A stretch of 64,000 bases of DNA from Solidesulfovibrio carbinoliphilus subsp. oakridgensis. GTDB lineage: Bacteria; Desulfobacterota; Desulfovibrionia; Desulfovibrionales; Desulfovibrionaceae. Shown here one piece after another: positions 45,672 to 53,868 of the stretch. Each line of letters opens with the position of its first letter. Position 1 is the first letter of the stretch. Below the pieces are notes generated by a model. The model saw nothing but the letters and a program-made list of their open reading frames with translations. It searched no databases and was not told the origin of the DNA. The translations under genes were made by a program, and so were the position numbers. The stretch spans positions 1,612,001-1,676,000 of the forward strand of contig NZ_CM001368.1 in assembly GCF_000177215.2 (NCBI RefSeq), given 5' to 3'.

Positions 45672-45762
45672 ACGCGGCCGGGCCGGCGTCCCCAAGGTTG
45701 GGAACGGCCGGCCCGGGCGGCGTTGCGGCAAAAAGCGGGGATGCGCGGCCGGGGCCGCGCGA

Positions 45763-46650
45763 TCAGGGTTGTCCCGGCGTCGGCGCGGCCGTGGCGGCCG
45801 GCTCGGCCCTGGCCTCGGGCGCGGGCTCGGACGCCGGCGCCGGCGCGGGCTTGGCAACCGGCGAGGGTTTGGCGTCCGGCGTGGACGCCGGCTTGGACCC
45901 GGGTTTGGACGCCGGCGCGGGGGCGGTTCCGCCCGGCGCGGCGGGCGCGGCCGGCCCGGTCGTCCCCGGCGGGGTCTCGTGGCCGGCCGGGGCGGACCCG
46001 TCCGCCGGCTTGGGCGCGGGTTTGGGCACGGCCGGCTTGGGCGCCGGCGGTTTCGGAGCCGGGGCCGGGGCCGGCGTTTCTGCCCGGGCGCAGGCCAGGC
46101 GGGCGGCCTTGTATTCGGCCGCGGCCGGCCCGAAGGACGGGGAAAGGGCCATGGCCCGGCGGTAGTCGGCCAGGGCCTCCCGGCAATCCCGGGCGAACAT
46201 GGCCAGATTGCCCCGGTAATAGAAGACCTGGGCGCTCTTGGACCCCCGGTCCACGGCCTCGGACAGGGCGCGCCGCGCCCCTTCCCGGTCGCCCCGGCCG
46301 TAGCGGAAGATTCCCAGGGCCTCAAGCGGCCTCGGGTCCCTGGCGTCGGCGGCCGCGGCCAGCCCGAACTCCCGCTCGGCCCGCTCCGGCTCCTGGGCCC
46401 GGGCCGCGCACAACCCCAGGTACAGATGGGCCTCGGCCGATTGCGGAGCCAGCCGGACCGCCTCGGCCAGGTCGGACTGGGCCCGGCCGCAGTCGCCGCC
46501 GGCCACCGCCTGCTTGCCGGCCTCCAGGCGTTCGGCCGCCGAGGGGGGGACCGGGGCCACGGCCGCCGGCGAGGGCGGCTGCTTCTGGCAGCCGGCCAAG
46601 GCGACGCCCAGGGCCAAAAAAGCGGGCAGGACCGGGGAAAATCGGGACAT
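45763..46650 (-). CDS. TPR lipoprotein with Ala/Pro-rich C-terminal tail
   Basis: This 295-residue protein has a lipoprotein signal (MSRFSPVLPAFLALGVALAGC, Cys21). A helical TPR-like region of about four repeats covers residues 38-185 (AVAGGDCGRAQSDLAEAVRL, SAEAHLYLGLCAARAQEPER). The last 100 residues are Lys/Pro/Ala-rich and likely disordered, suited to span the periplasm or wall. A scaffold role in the outer membrane is the most that can be inferred. RBS GGCAGGAGG is near, and a terminator-like hairpin lies in the leader just upstream. Confidence 0.82.
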   Translation of the reverse strand: MSRFSPVLPAFLALGVALAGCQKQPPSPAAVAPVPPSAAERLEAGKQAVAGGDCGRAQSDLAEAVRLAPQSAEAHLYLGLCAARAQEPERAEREFGLAAAADARDPRPLEALGIFRYGRGDREGARRALSEAVDRGSKSAQVFYYRGNLAMFARDCREALADYRRAMALSPSFGPAAAEYKAARLACARAETPAPAPAPKPPAPKPAVPKPAPKPADGSAPAGHETPPGTTGPAAPAAPGGTAPAPASKPGSKPASTPDAKPSPVAKPAPAPASEPAPEARAEPAATAAPTPGQP

Positions 46651-46672
46651 AGGGCAGCCTCCTGCCGTAAAA

Positions 46673-46695
46673 AAAGGCGCGCTTGCGCGAGCCTT
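46673..46695 (-). terminator. Intrinsic terminator in the leader of the TPR lipoprotein gene (attenuator candidate)
   Basis: On the minus strand a stem formed by AAGG-CT-CGCGC and GCGCG-CCTT (bulged CT, short loop) is followed by a run of seven T. It stands about 22 bases before the ATG and directly upstream of the GGCAGGAGG ribosome binding site. A terminator in this place, downstream of the candidate promoter at 46733-46761, suggests attenuation. Confidence 0.5.
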
Positions 46696-46732
46696 GCGTC
46701 GAAACATCTTCCAAGGAACCGTCAGGCAAAAG

Positions 46733-46761
46733 GCATTAGCCCCGGCGACACACCCTGTCAA
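46733..46761 (-). promoter_or_regulatory. Candidate sigma-70 promoter of the TPR lipoprotein gene
   Basis: On the minus strand a perfect TTGACA (46756-46761) stands 17 bases before TAATGC (46733-46738). The -10 is poor, but spacing and -35 are ideal. The start of transcription would fall near 46726, giving a leader of about 75 bases that contains the terminator-like hairpin. Confidence 0.45.
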
Positions 46762-46971
46762 TTGAGAAGGCTCCGCCTGTCCGGCCGGGCAGGCGGCCTT
46801 GACGGGACCTGCCGCCCATCGTAGAGGAAACTGGCCGCTTCGGACAACCTGTCCGGCCCGGCCTGCCCCACGGAGGCGTTTTGAACCGCGCCAAGGCCAC
46901 GTCTCCCGTCCGCTGCCATCGGCGCGGCCGGGGCCACCCTCTCTTTTCCCGCCGGCAAGGGAAGTGATCCG

Positions 46972-49900
46972 TTGCCGCCGCGTCCCGCCTCCCCGTTCCA
47001 AAACCGCCGGACCGGCGCTTCCTTCGTCGGCGTCGCGGCCGTGGTCCTGGGGCTCCTCTGCCTGGGCCTGGTCGGCGTCCACGACTACCAGCTCTTTCAC
47101 GTCCTGGCCGAACTCGTGTGCGTGGTCACGGGCGCGGCCATGTTCCTGGTGATCTGGAACGCCCGGGCCTCTGTGGAGCACGGTTTTTTCCTGGTGCTCG
47201 GCCTGTCCTTTCTCTATGCCGCCGGCTTCGACGCCCTGCACCTGCTCGCCGCCGCCGGCCTGGGTCCGTTCCGGATGCCCCCCGACACCCTGGCCCTTTT
47301 CCGGGCCGCCAGCCGCATCCTCCTGGCCGGGGCCCTGTGCGCCGGGGCCTGGCTGCTGCAAAACCGCGTCATTTCGACGGCCGCCGCCAATCTGTGGGTC
47401 GGCGGGGCCGCCCTGGCCCTGGTCCTCGGCGTCTCCTCCCGCGTCCTTTCCCCGGAGCAACCGGCGGCCGCCCCGCTGCTGCTGGCCGGCCGGATCGGGG
47501 CCATCGGGCTTTTTGCCGCGGCCGGCCTCGGCCTGTGGCGCAACCGCAGCCACCTGTCGCCGCGCATCGTCCGGCTGCTGCTCGGATCCCTGGCCGCCCT
47601 GGCCCTCTCCGGCGCGATCATCGCCCTCGACCCCGTCCCCCCCTGGCTTCGCATCGCCGGCCAGGCGGCCAAGGTCCTCGGCTATTGCCTGAGCTGCCAG
47701 GCCATCGTGGTCACGGGCATAAGCCGGCCCTACGACCTCCTTTTCCGGGAAATCGGCCTGCGCGAGCAGGACCTGACCAGCCGCATGGTGCGCCTCAATG
47801 CCCAGACCCGGGCCATCTTCGATCTCAAAAGCCTCGAAGCCCTGGAGATCGGCGAGTTCAAGGCCTTTGCCGCCACCCTCCTCGGCCGGTCCATGGCCGT
47901 GCTCGGCCTGGCCCGGACCGGGGTCTGGGTCCTGTCCCCGGACCACGACCGGCTCCGCTGCCTCCTTGGCGGGGGCCTTGGCAGCGGCGACGAGGGCAAG
48001 GAACTGTCCCTGGCCGAATTTCCCATCTATTTCCAAGCCATCACCCACGAACGGGTCATCGTGGCCGGCGACGCCCTGACCTCGCCATTGACCAGCGGCT
48101 TTGCCGAAACCTACCTGCGCGAGCGCGGCATCGTCTCCCTGCTCCACGCGCCCTTCCGCTTTTCCGGACGGCTGGCCGGGGTCCTGTGCCTGGAGCACAC
48201 CGGGGCGCCGCGCCGGTGGTCCGACGACGAACTGGCCTTTGCCGGGTCCATGGCCGACATGCTCTCCCTGGCCCTGGAGACGTCCGAACGCCGCCGGGCC
48301 GCCCGGGAACTGGCCGAAAGCGAGCAGCGCCTGCGCTCGCTGCTGGACGCCATGCCCGACCCCGTCTGCTTCAAGGACGCCAAGGGCCGGTGGATCGTCG
48401 CCAACCAGGCCCAGATCGAGGCCTTCGGCCTCGCCGGCGTCCACTGGCAGGGCCAGACCGACGCGGCCCTGGCCGCCCATACCGCCGGCGACGCTGGGGC
48501 CTTTGCCGCGGCCGCGGCCACGGACGAACGGACCTGGGCCACCCGGGAGGTCAGTGTCTTCGGCATGACCCTGACCACGCCGGCCGGCCAGGACCGGCAT
48601 TTCGACGTCATAAAGGCCCCGCTTTTCCACGAGGGCGGCCAGCCCAAGGGCCTGGTCATCCTCTCGCGCGACATCACCGCCTACCGCGAGGCCCTGGCCC
48701 GGCTCCGGGAGACCAACGAGGAGCTGGAGGCCATCTACAACGAGACCTCCGACGGGCTCATTATCGCCGATGTCGGCAACCGCTCCATCGTCCGGGTCAA
48801 CGCCGCCGCCTGCCGCATGTTCGGCTACGCCCCCCGGCAGCTGACCGCCCTGTCCCCGTGGGACCTCCACCCGACCGAGGAGCGCGAGCGGTCGCTCACC
48901 CTTTTCCAGGAAATCGCGGCCGGCCGGCTGCGGCTGCTGGAGGACATCCCCTGCCGGCGCAAGGGCGGCGGGCATTTCTACGCCGACATCTCGGCCCAGC
49001 CCATCACCTACGGCGGCCGGCCGGCCATCCTCGGCTTCTACCGGGACATTTCCGAGCGCCGCGCCGCCGACGAGGCGGTCAAGGCCTCGGAGGACCGTTT
49101 CCGCCGGGTCTTCAACAGCACCTACGACGCCATCTTTCTCCACGATACCACGGGCCGCATCCTCGACCTCAACGACAAGATGCTCGAACTCTACGGCGTG
49201 CGCCGGGACGAGGCGGAATCGTTTTCCATCGAACGCGACTATTCCGCCCCGGACAATCCGCCCGGCAAGCTTTCCGAATACTGGCGGGACGTCATGAACG
49301 GCGAGGACCGGTTCTTCGAATGGAAGGCCCGCCGTCCCCACGACGGCAGCCTTTTTTACGTCGAGGTCTACCTGCGCCGCATCGTCCTGGCCGGCCGGCC
49401 GGTGATTTTAGCCAACGTGCGCGACGTGACCGAACGCAAGCGCGTCCTGGCCGCCCTGGCCGCCCGGCAGGAGGAGATCTCGGCGCTTAACCGCGACCTG
49501 TCCCGACGGGTCCGCGAGGAGACCGAAAAAAACCGGCAAAAGGACATCCTGCTTCTGAACCAGACCCGGCTTGCGGCCATGGGCGAGATGATCGGCAACA
49601 TCGCCCACCAGTGGCGGCAGCCCTTAAACGCCCTGTCGATTCTCCTGGCCAACCTGCGTTTCGAATACGAATCCGTGTGCGGGGACGAGACCCACCTGCT
49701 CCTGGCTTCCCACCGCCAGGCCGGAGAGATCCTGCGCAAGATGTCGACGACCATCGACGACTTCCGCAACTTCTTCCGGCCCGACAAGCAGCGCGAGCCC
49801 TTCACGGTGGTCGAGGCCATAAGCGACGCCCTGCTCCTGATCGAGGCGAGCCTGGCCCAGCACGACGTGGCCGTGCGCTTCATCGCCCGGCACAACCCCC

Positions 49901-50256
49901 GGGTCCGGGGCTTTCGCGGGGAGTTTTCCCAGGTCGTGCTCAACCTTTTGAGCAACGCCAAGGACGCCATCCTGGCCAACCGGCCGGGTGGCGGCAGCAT
50001 CACCATCCGGGTCATGGCCCGCCTCGGCCAGGCCGTGATCCACATAACAGACAACGGCGGCGGCATCCGGCCCGACATCCGCGACCGGATCTTCGATCCC
50101 TACTTCACCACCAAATCCGCCCACGGCGGCACCGGACTCGGCCTTTACATGTCCAAGACCATCATCGAAGACCACCTGGGCGGCCGGCTTCTCGCAACCA
50201 ACACCCGGGACGGATCGCGCCTGACCATCCGCATTCCCTTAAACGGCCCGGCCTGA
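46972..50256 (+). CDS. Membrane-bound MASE3-GAF-PAS histidine kinase
   Basis: This 1094-residue protein has an N-terminal membrane domain of about seven helices (15-250, MASE3-like, ending ISRPYDLLFREIGLREQDL). A GAF domain follows at about 285-440, three PAS domains at about 445-825 (LLDAMPDPVCFKDAKGRWIV, DGLIIADVGNRSIVRVNAAA, YDAIFLHDTTGRILDLNDKM), and a kinase core with His near residue 877 in IAHQWRQPLN and ATP motifs DNGGGIRPDIRDRI and GGTGLGLYMSK. It starts with TTG at 46972; no nearer ATG is usable. The next gene, a receiver-GGDEF protein, starts 32 bases later and is its likely partner. Confidence 0.88.
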   Translation: MPPRPASPFQNRRTGASFVGVAAVVLGLLCLGLVGVHDYQLFHVLAELVCVVTGAAMFLVIWNARASVEHGFFLVLGLSFLYAAGFDALHLLAAAGLGPFRMPPDTLALFRAASRILLAGALCAGAWLLQNRVISTAAANLWVGGAALALVLGVSSRVLSPEQPAAAPLLLAGRIGAIGLFAAAGLGLWRNRSHLSPRIVRLLLGSLAALALSGAIIALDPVPPWLRIAGQAAKVLGYCLSCQAIVVTGISRPYDLLFREIGLREQDLTSRMVRLNAQTRAIFDLKSLEALEIGEFKAFAATLLGRSMAVLGLARTGVWVLSPDHDRLRCLLGGGLGSGDEGKELSLAEFPIYFQAITHERVIVAGDALTSPLTSGFAETYLRERGIVSLLHAPFRFSGRLAGVLCLEHTGAPRRWSDDELAFAGSMADMLSLALETSERRRAARELAESEQRLRSLLDAMPDPVCFKDAKGRWIVANQAQIEAFGLAGVHWQGQTDAALAAHTAGDAGAFAAAAATDERTWATREVSVFGMTLTTPAGQDRHFDVIKAPLFHEGGQPKGLVILSRDITAYREALARLRETNEELEAIYNETSDGLIIADVGNRSIVRVNAAACRMFGYAPRQLTALSPWDLHPTEERERSLTLFQEIAAGRLRLLEDIPCRRKGGGHFYADISAQPITYGGRPAILGFYRDISERRAADEAVKASEDRFRRVFNSTYDAIFLHDTTGRILDLNDKMLELYGVRRDEAESFSIERDYSAPDNPPGKLSEYWRDVMNGEDRFFEWKARRPHDGSLFYVEVYLRRIVLAGRPVILANVRDVTERKRVLAALAARQEEISALNRDLSRRVREETEKNRQKDILLLNQTRLAAMGEMIGNIAHQWRQPLNALSILLANLRFEYESVCGDETHLLLASHRQAGEILRKMSTTIDDFRNFFRPDKQREPFTVVEAISDALLLIEASLAQHDVAVRFIARHNPRVRGFRGEFSQVVLNLLSNAKDAILANRPGGGSITIRVMARLGQAVIHITDNGGGIRPDIRDRIFDPYFTTKSAHGGTGLGLYMSKTIIEDHLGGRLLATNTRDGSRLTIRIPLNGPA

Positions 50257-50288
50257 CCGGCCCGCCCCGCAACCACCGGAGGAAGCCC

Positions 50289-51581
50289 GTGCCCCTATCC
50301 AAGGCCGCCAAGGAAAAATACCGCTCCCTTGCCCGCCTGCACATCCTGGTGGTCGAGGACGACCGTTTCGCCAGGGAACAGCTGGGCCTGCTCCTCTCCC
50401 GGTTCGCCGGCAAGCTGACCACGGCCGCCGACGGGGCCGAGGGCCTGGAGGCCTTCAAGTTCGAGCGTCCGGACATCGTGGTCACGGACATCCACATGCC
50501 AAGGGTCAACGGCCTGGACATGGCCTCGGCCATCAAGGCCATGGACCCGGGCACGCCGGTGATCCTGGTCACGGCCCACAGCGACACGGAATTTTTCCTG
50601 CGCTCCATCGAGATCGGCGTGGACGGCTATGTGGTCAAGCCCGTGGAGGCGGAGTCCCTGCTGACGCTTCTGGCCAGACAGGCCTCGCGCCTCCTCGACT
50701 CCCGGGCCGCCGAGGCCAGGGGCCGGCTGTTCCAGTTCACCCTCGACATCAACCCCAACTTCATCCTGACCCTGGACGGCGGCACGGTGGACTACGTCAA
50801 CCGCACCTTCCTCGATTTTCTCGGGGCCCCGAGCCTGGACGCCCTGCAAGCCGGACACCATGCCGGCCGGTCGCTCGAGATCGACGGCCGCCGCCACGAC
50901 GCGGCCGACTTCTCCTGGACCGCCCAGGTCACCCCCCGGCCCGACGCCACCCACCAGGCCGTCTTCTCCCGCTTGGCCGGCGAGACCGGCCAGGACCGGA
51001 CCTTTCTCGTCTCCTCGGCCGAATTCCCGGAACTCGACCGGCGCATCCTGACCTTCACCGACATCACGCCCCTGGCCGAGGAGCGCCGCCAGCTCATCAT
51101 CCGGGCCGCCACCGACGCCCTGACCGGCATCGCCAACCGGGCCGGCATCGACGAACTCTTAAGCCGCGAACTCCACCGCACCGGCCGCCACGCCGATCCC
51201 CTGACCATCATCATGTTCGACATCGACCACTTCAAGGCCGTCAACGACACCTACGGCCATCCGGCCGGGGACGCGGTCCTCGTCGCCCTGGCCCGGCTCG
51301 TGGCCGACCACGTGCGCGACCACGACACGCTTGGGCGCTACGGCGGAGAGGAGTTTCTGATCGTGGCCCCCCAGACCGATCCCGAAGCGGGCCGGCAGCT
51401 GGCCGAACGGCTCCGGGCCGCGGTGGAGAAGACCGTCTTCCCGGCGGCCGGCCGGGTGACGTGCAGCTTCGGCGTGGCCACGGGACACCCGGGCGCCAAC
51501 GCCCGGGCCCTGGTGGCCCGGGCCGACGAGGCCCTTTACAAGGCCAAGCAGACCGGGCGCAACCGCGTGGCCCTGGGCTGA
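50289..51581 (+). CDS. Response regulator diguanylate cyclase (REC-PAS-GGDEF)
   Basis: This 430-residue protein starts with GTG after a GGAGGAAG site. The receiver (12-130) has the acidic pair in LHILVVEDDRF and the phosphate-accepting Asp in DIVVTDIHMP. A PAS-like domain (about 145-270) and a GGDEF domain follow (LTGIANRAGIDELL, IIMFDIDHFKAVND, GRYGGEEFL near residue 352). GGEEF is intact and a RxxD inhibitory site (RDHD) lies five residues before it, so the enzyme is expected to make c-di-GMP from two GTP with product inhibition. Located 32 bases after the MASE3 kinase, it is likely that kinase's output. Confidence 0.92.
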   Translation: MPLSKAAKEKYRSLARLHILVVEDDRFAREQLGLLLSRFAGKLTTAADGAEGLEAFKFERPDIVVTDIHMPRVNGLDMASAIKAMDPGTPVILVTAHSDTEFFLRSIEIGVDGYVVKPVEAESLLTLLARQASRLLDSRAAEARGRLFQFTLDINPNFILTLDGGTVDYVNRTFLDFLGAPSLDALQAGHHAGRSLEIDGRRHDAADFSWTAQVTPRPDATHQAVFSRLAGETGQDRTFLVSSAEFPELDRRILTFTDITPLAEERRQLIIRAATDALTGIANRAGIDELLSRELHRTGRHADPLTIIMFDIDHFKAVNDTYGHPAGDAVLVALARLVADHVRDHDTLGRYGGEEFLIVAPQTDPEAGRQLAERLRAAVEKTVFPAAGRVTCSFGVATGHPGANARALVARADEALYKAKQTGRNRVALG

Positions 51582-51681
51582 GGCCGGCCCGGGTCCTGTC
51601 CGGCCGCCGGCCATCCCCCCGCCGGAAGGACGTTCGCGGCCCGGGCGTCCCGGCCTGGGCCGCCTGATCCGGGATCGCCCG

Positions 51682-52680
51682 TCAGCCCACCGTGCCGCAC
51701 AGCACCCGCGACCCGTTTGGCCCGGTGAAGTCCAGGCGCCGGATATCCCGCAGGCCCGCCGCTTCCATCATCTCCCGGATCTGCCCTTCCGGGTAGGACT
51801 GGCCGTGGTCCGTGCCGAGCAGCATGTTGAGGGAGAAAAGCGCGGCGAATTCCGGCCCGGCCGCGTCGTCGTCGAGCATGAACTCGTGGACGAAAAGAAG
51901 CCCGCCCGGCGAAAGGGCCCCCGCCGCCTTGCCAAGGATGGTCCGGCAGCCGGCCGGGTCCTCGGCGTGGAGGATCTGGGACAGCCAGGCCACGTCGTGC
52001 CCGCCCGGCACCGGGTCCTTGAGATAGTCGCCGGCCACGAATTCCACGCGGTCGGCCACGCCGAAACGTTCGCTCACCGAGGCCGCGAACTCCCGGGACC
52101 CGGCCAGGTCGAAGACCGTGGCCGTCATCTCCGGATGGGCCAGGCAGAAGTGGACGGCGTAGGTGCCGGGCCCGCCGCCGAGGTCCAGAAGCCGCCGGCG
52201 GCCGGACAGGTCGAGGGATTGGGCCAGCCTTGGCGCGATGGACAGGGCGATGTTATACATGCCCATGAGGAAATCCTCGCGGTCTCCCGGGTCCGCGTCC
52301 CCACCCATGTGTTCGCGCAGGGACCGGCCGGACCGGATGGCTTCCGGCAGCCGGGTCCAGACGGGCATGAGCCGGTGGTGGTGGCGGACGGCGTAGCCGA
52401 TGTAGCGCGGGGAGCGGGCATCGAGAAACTCCCGGGCCTCTCCGGCGAGGGCGTAACCCTCGCCCGAACGCGCGAGAAGCTCCATGGCGGCCAGGGCCCT
52501 AAGGAGCATGCCGAGGGCCCGGGCGTCGCAGCCCAGGCGAACGGCCAGTTCCCCGGCCGTCAGGGGCCCGTCGCCCAGGGGCGTGAACACATCGAGCACG
52601 ACACCCGCGTGCAGGGCGCAGGTCTTCCAATAGCCGCCGGCGATTTCAAGCAGTGCGGCGGGCGTGGCCTGGCTCGTCAT
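51682..52680 (-). CDS. O-methyltransferase-like SAM enzyme with winged-helix N-terminus
   Basis: This 332-residue protein has a dimerisation winged-helix start (LTAGELAVRLGCDARALGMLLRALAAM, residues 41-67). A Rossmann SAM domain follows: LLDLGGGPGTYAVHF, VFDLAG, VEFVAGDYLKDPVPGGHDVAWLSQILH and GGLLFVHEF. This matches plant-type/hydroxyneurosporene O-methyltransferases, which methylate hydroxyl groups of small aromatic or polyketide compounds. The substrate is unknown. It stands alone on the minus strand between the GGDEF gene and the divergent lipoprotein gene, with 219 bases in front of it. Confidence 0.85.
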   Translation of the reverse strand: MTSQATPAALLEIAGGYWKTCALHAGVVLDVFTPLGDGPLTAGELAVRLGCDARALGMLLRALAAMELLARSGEGYALAGEAREFLDARSPRYIGYAVRHHHRLMPVWTRLPEAIRSGRSLREHMGGDADPGDREDFLMGMYNIALSIAPRLAQSLDLSGRRRLLDLGGGPGTYAVHFCLAHPEMTATVFDLAGSREFAASVSERFGVADRVEFVAGDYLKDPVPGGHDVAWLSQILHAEDPAGCRTILGKAAGALSPGGLLFVHEFMLDDDAAGPEFAALFSLNMLLGTDHGQSYPEGQIREMMEAAGLRDIRRLDFTGPNGSRVLCGTVG

Positions 52681-52899
52681 GGCAAACCTCGCGTTTTGGG
52701 GTTCTTTTTGGGGGCTGGCCGCCGGAAAGACGGCCCCGGTATTCCATGGGACCCTGGCTTCCCTCCCTATGCCAACACGGCCTGCCCGGCAACACGCCGG
52801 GCCGTTGCAGCGGTCTTTGGCAGCGTTCCATGCTTGACGCCGCAAGGCCAAATGCTGCAAGAATAGAGGAGAGCTCTTCATTCGACCAGGAGGACCACC

Positions 52900-53640
52900 A
52901 TGGCCACCACACGTTTTGGAATGCTTGCGCAGAGAATTTTTATCGGTTCGCTTCTCGTTTTGGCCGTGACCGGCTGTGCCCGCCGCCAGCCGGCGCCGGA
53001 GGCCTACGCGACGCCCGCGCCCGACGTGGCCCGGGCCTCGGCCCGGGGCTACGCGACACAGCCGGCCGAGGCCCAGCGCTTCGTGGTCACCGAGACCCAG
53101 CAGCGGTTTTACGTGGACAGCCTGGGCCGGATGCACCACATCGTGCGCGAAGTGACCCAGCCCGTGGGCGGCGGCACGGTCTACTACCTTGAAAACGACA
53201 CCCGTCCCTATTTCATGGACGCCAGCCAGCGCCTCTACTACCGCGACCCGGCCGGCGGCGCCTATTACATCGAGGACGTGATGCCCATCCAGCCGTCCGG
53301 CCCGGTGGTGGTCTATCCGCAGGCCTACCCGCAGGCGGCCTATCCCCAGGCCTACCCCCAAGGGTATGCCCCGCCGTATCCGCAGGCCTATCCCCAGGCC
53401 GCCGCGACCGGCGTCGATCCGCGCAGCGGCCCCGGCCTCTACTACACCCAGCCCGGTTCCCGGGAAGCCGTGCCGGCGGGCGCCTATCCCATGTCCCTAT
53501 CGCCGGCGTCCCCGAGCCAATCCTGCGCCAGCCAGTACCAGCAGTGCCGGGCCGCCTGCGAGGGCATTTCCCGCAGCCAGGCCCACACCAAGCCCCAGTG
53601 CCTCAATAATTGCGAAGTCATCCGGAACAACTGCCACTGA
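52900..53640 (+). CDS. Lipoprotein with Tyr-Pro-Gln repeats and mirror-symmetric six-cysteine C-terminus
   Basis: This 246-residue protein has a lipoprotein signal ending VLAVTGC (Cys26). A hydrophilic Tyr/Arg-rich region follows, then four to six AYPQ repeats at about 140-170. The C-terminal segment has six cysteines spaced C-x6-C-x3-C-x13-C-x3-C-x6-C (from CASQYQQC to CEVIRNNC). This could form a helical hairpin tied by disulfides. No family was recognised. An AGGAGG site precedes the ATG. It is divergent from the methyltransferase and upstream of the sigma-54 activator gene. Confidence 0.8.
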   Translation: MATTRFGMLAQRIFIGSLLVLAVTGCARRQPAPEAYATPAPDVARASARGYATQPAEAQRFVVTETQQRFYVDSLGRMHHIVREVTQPVGGGTVYYLENDTRPYFMDASQRLYYRDPAGGAYYIEDVMPIQPSGPVVVYPQAYPQAAYPQAYPQGYAPPYPQAYPQAAATGVDPRSGPGLYYTQPGSREAVPAGAYPMSLSPASPSQSCASQYQQCRAACEGISRSQAHTKPQCLNNCEVIRNNCH

Positions 53641-53868
53641 TGCGTGACGGGGGTCCGGCCGGCTCCAGGGCCGCCCGGGCCCCCGTCGCCTTCCAGGCCA
53701 ACGCCTCCATCCCGGTTCCCGCCCTTTGCGCCCGCTTTTCCGGCAAGCCGCCTTCCAGGTCCGGCAAGCGCCGCTTTTCCCGTTGCCCCGGGCCTTTGAT
53801 CCATGCCATTTTCGGGCTGCGGCCCGGTGCCCCGGGCCGCCCACCCTCTCGCGACGGAGCCTGGCCCC

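Larger units (their letters stand above)
46651..46971. other. Divergent gap between the TPR lipoprotein and the MASE3 kinase
   Basis: This 321-base gap holds the minus-strand promoter and the leader terminator listed separately. Its right half, about 46770-46960, is GC-rich sequence in which no gene, promoter or repeat could be recognised with confidence. A ribosome binding site (AAGGGAAG) stands just before the TTG start at 46972. Confidence 0.6.

Noticed and set aside
45763-49341. A 1192-codon minus-strand frame
   Set aside because: Only its last 295 codons form a real lipoprotein with signal peptide; the rest is antisense to the MASE3 kinase.
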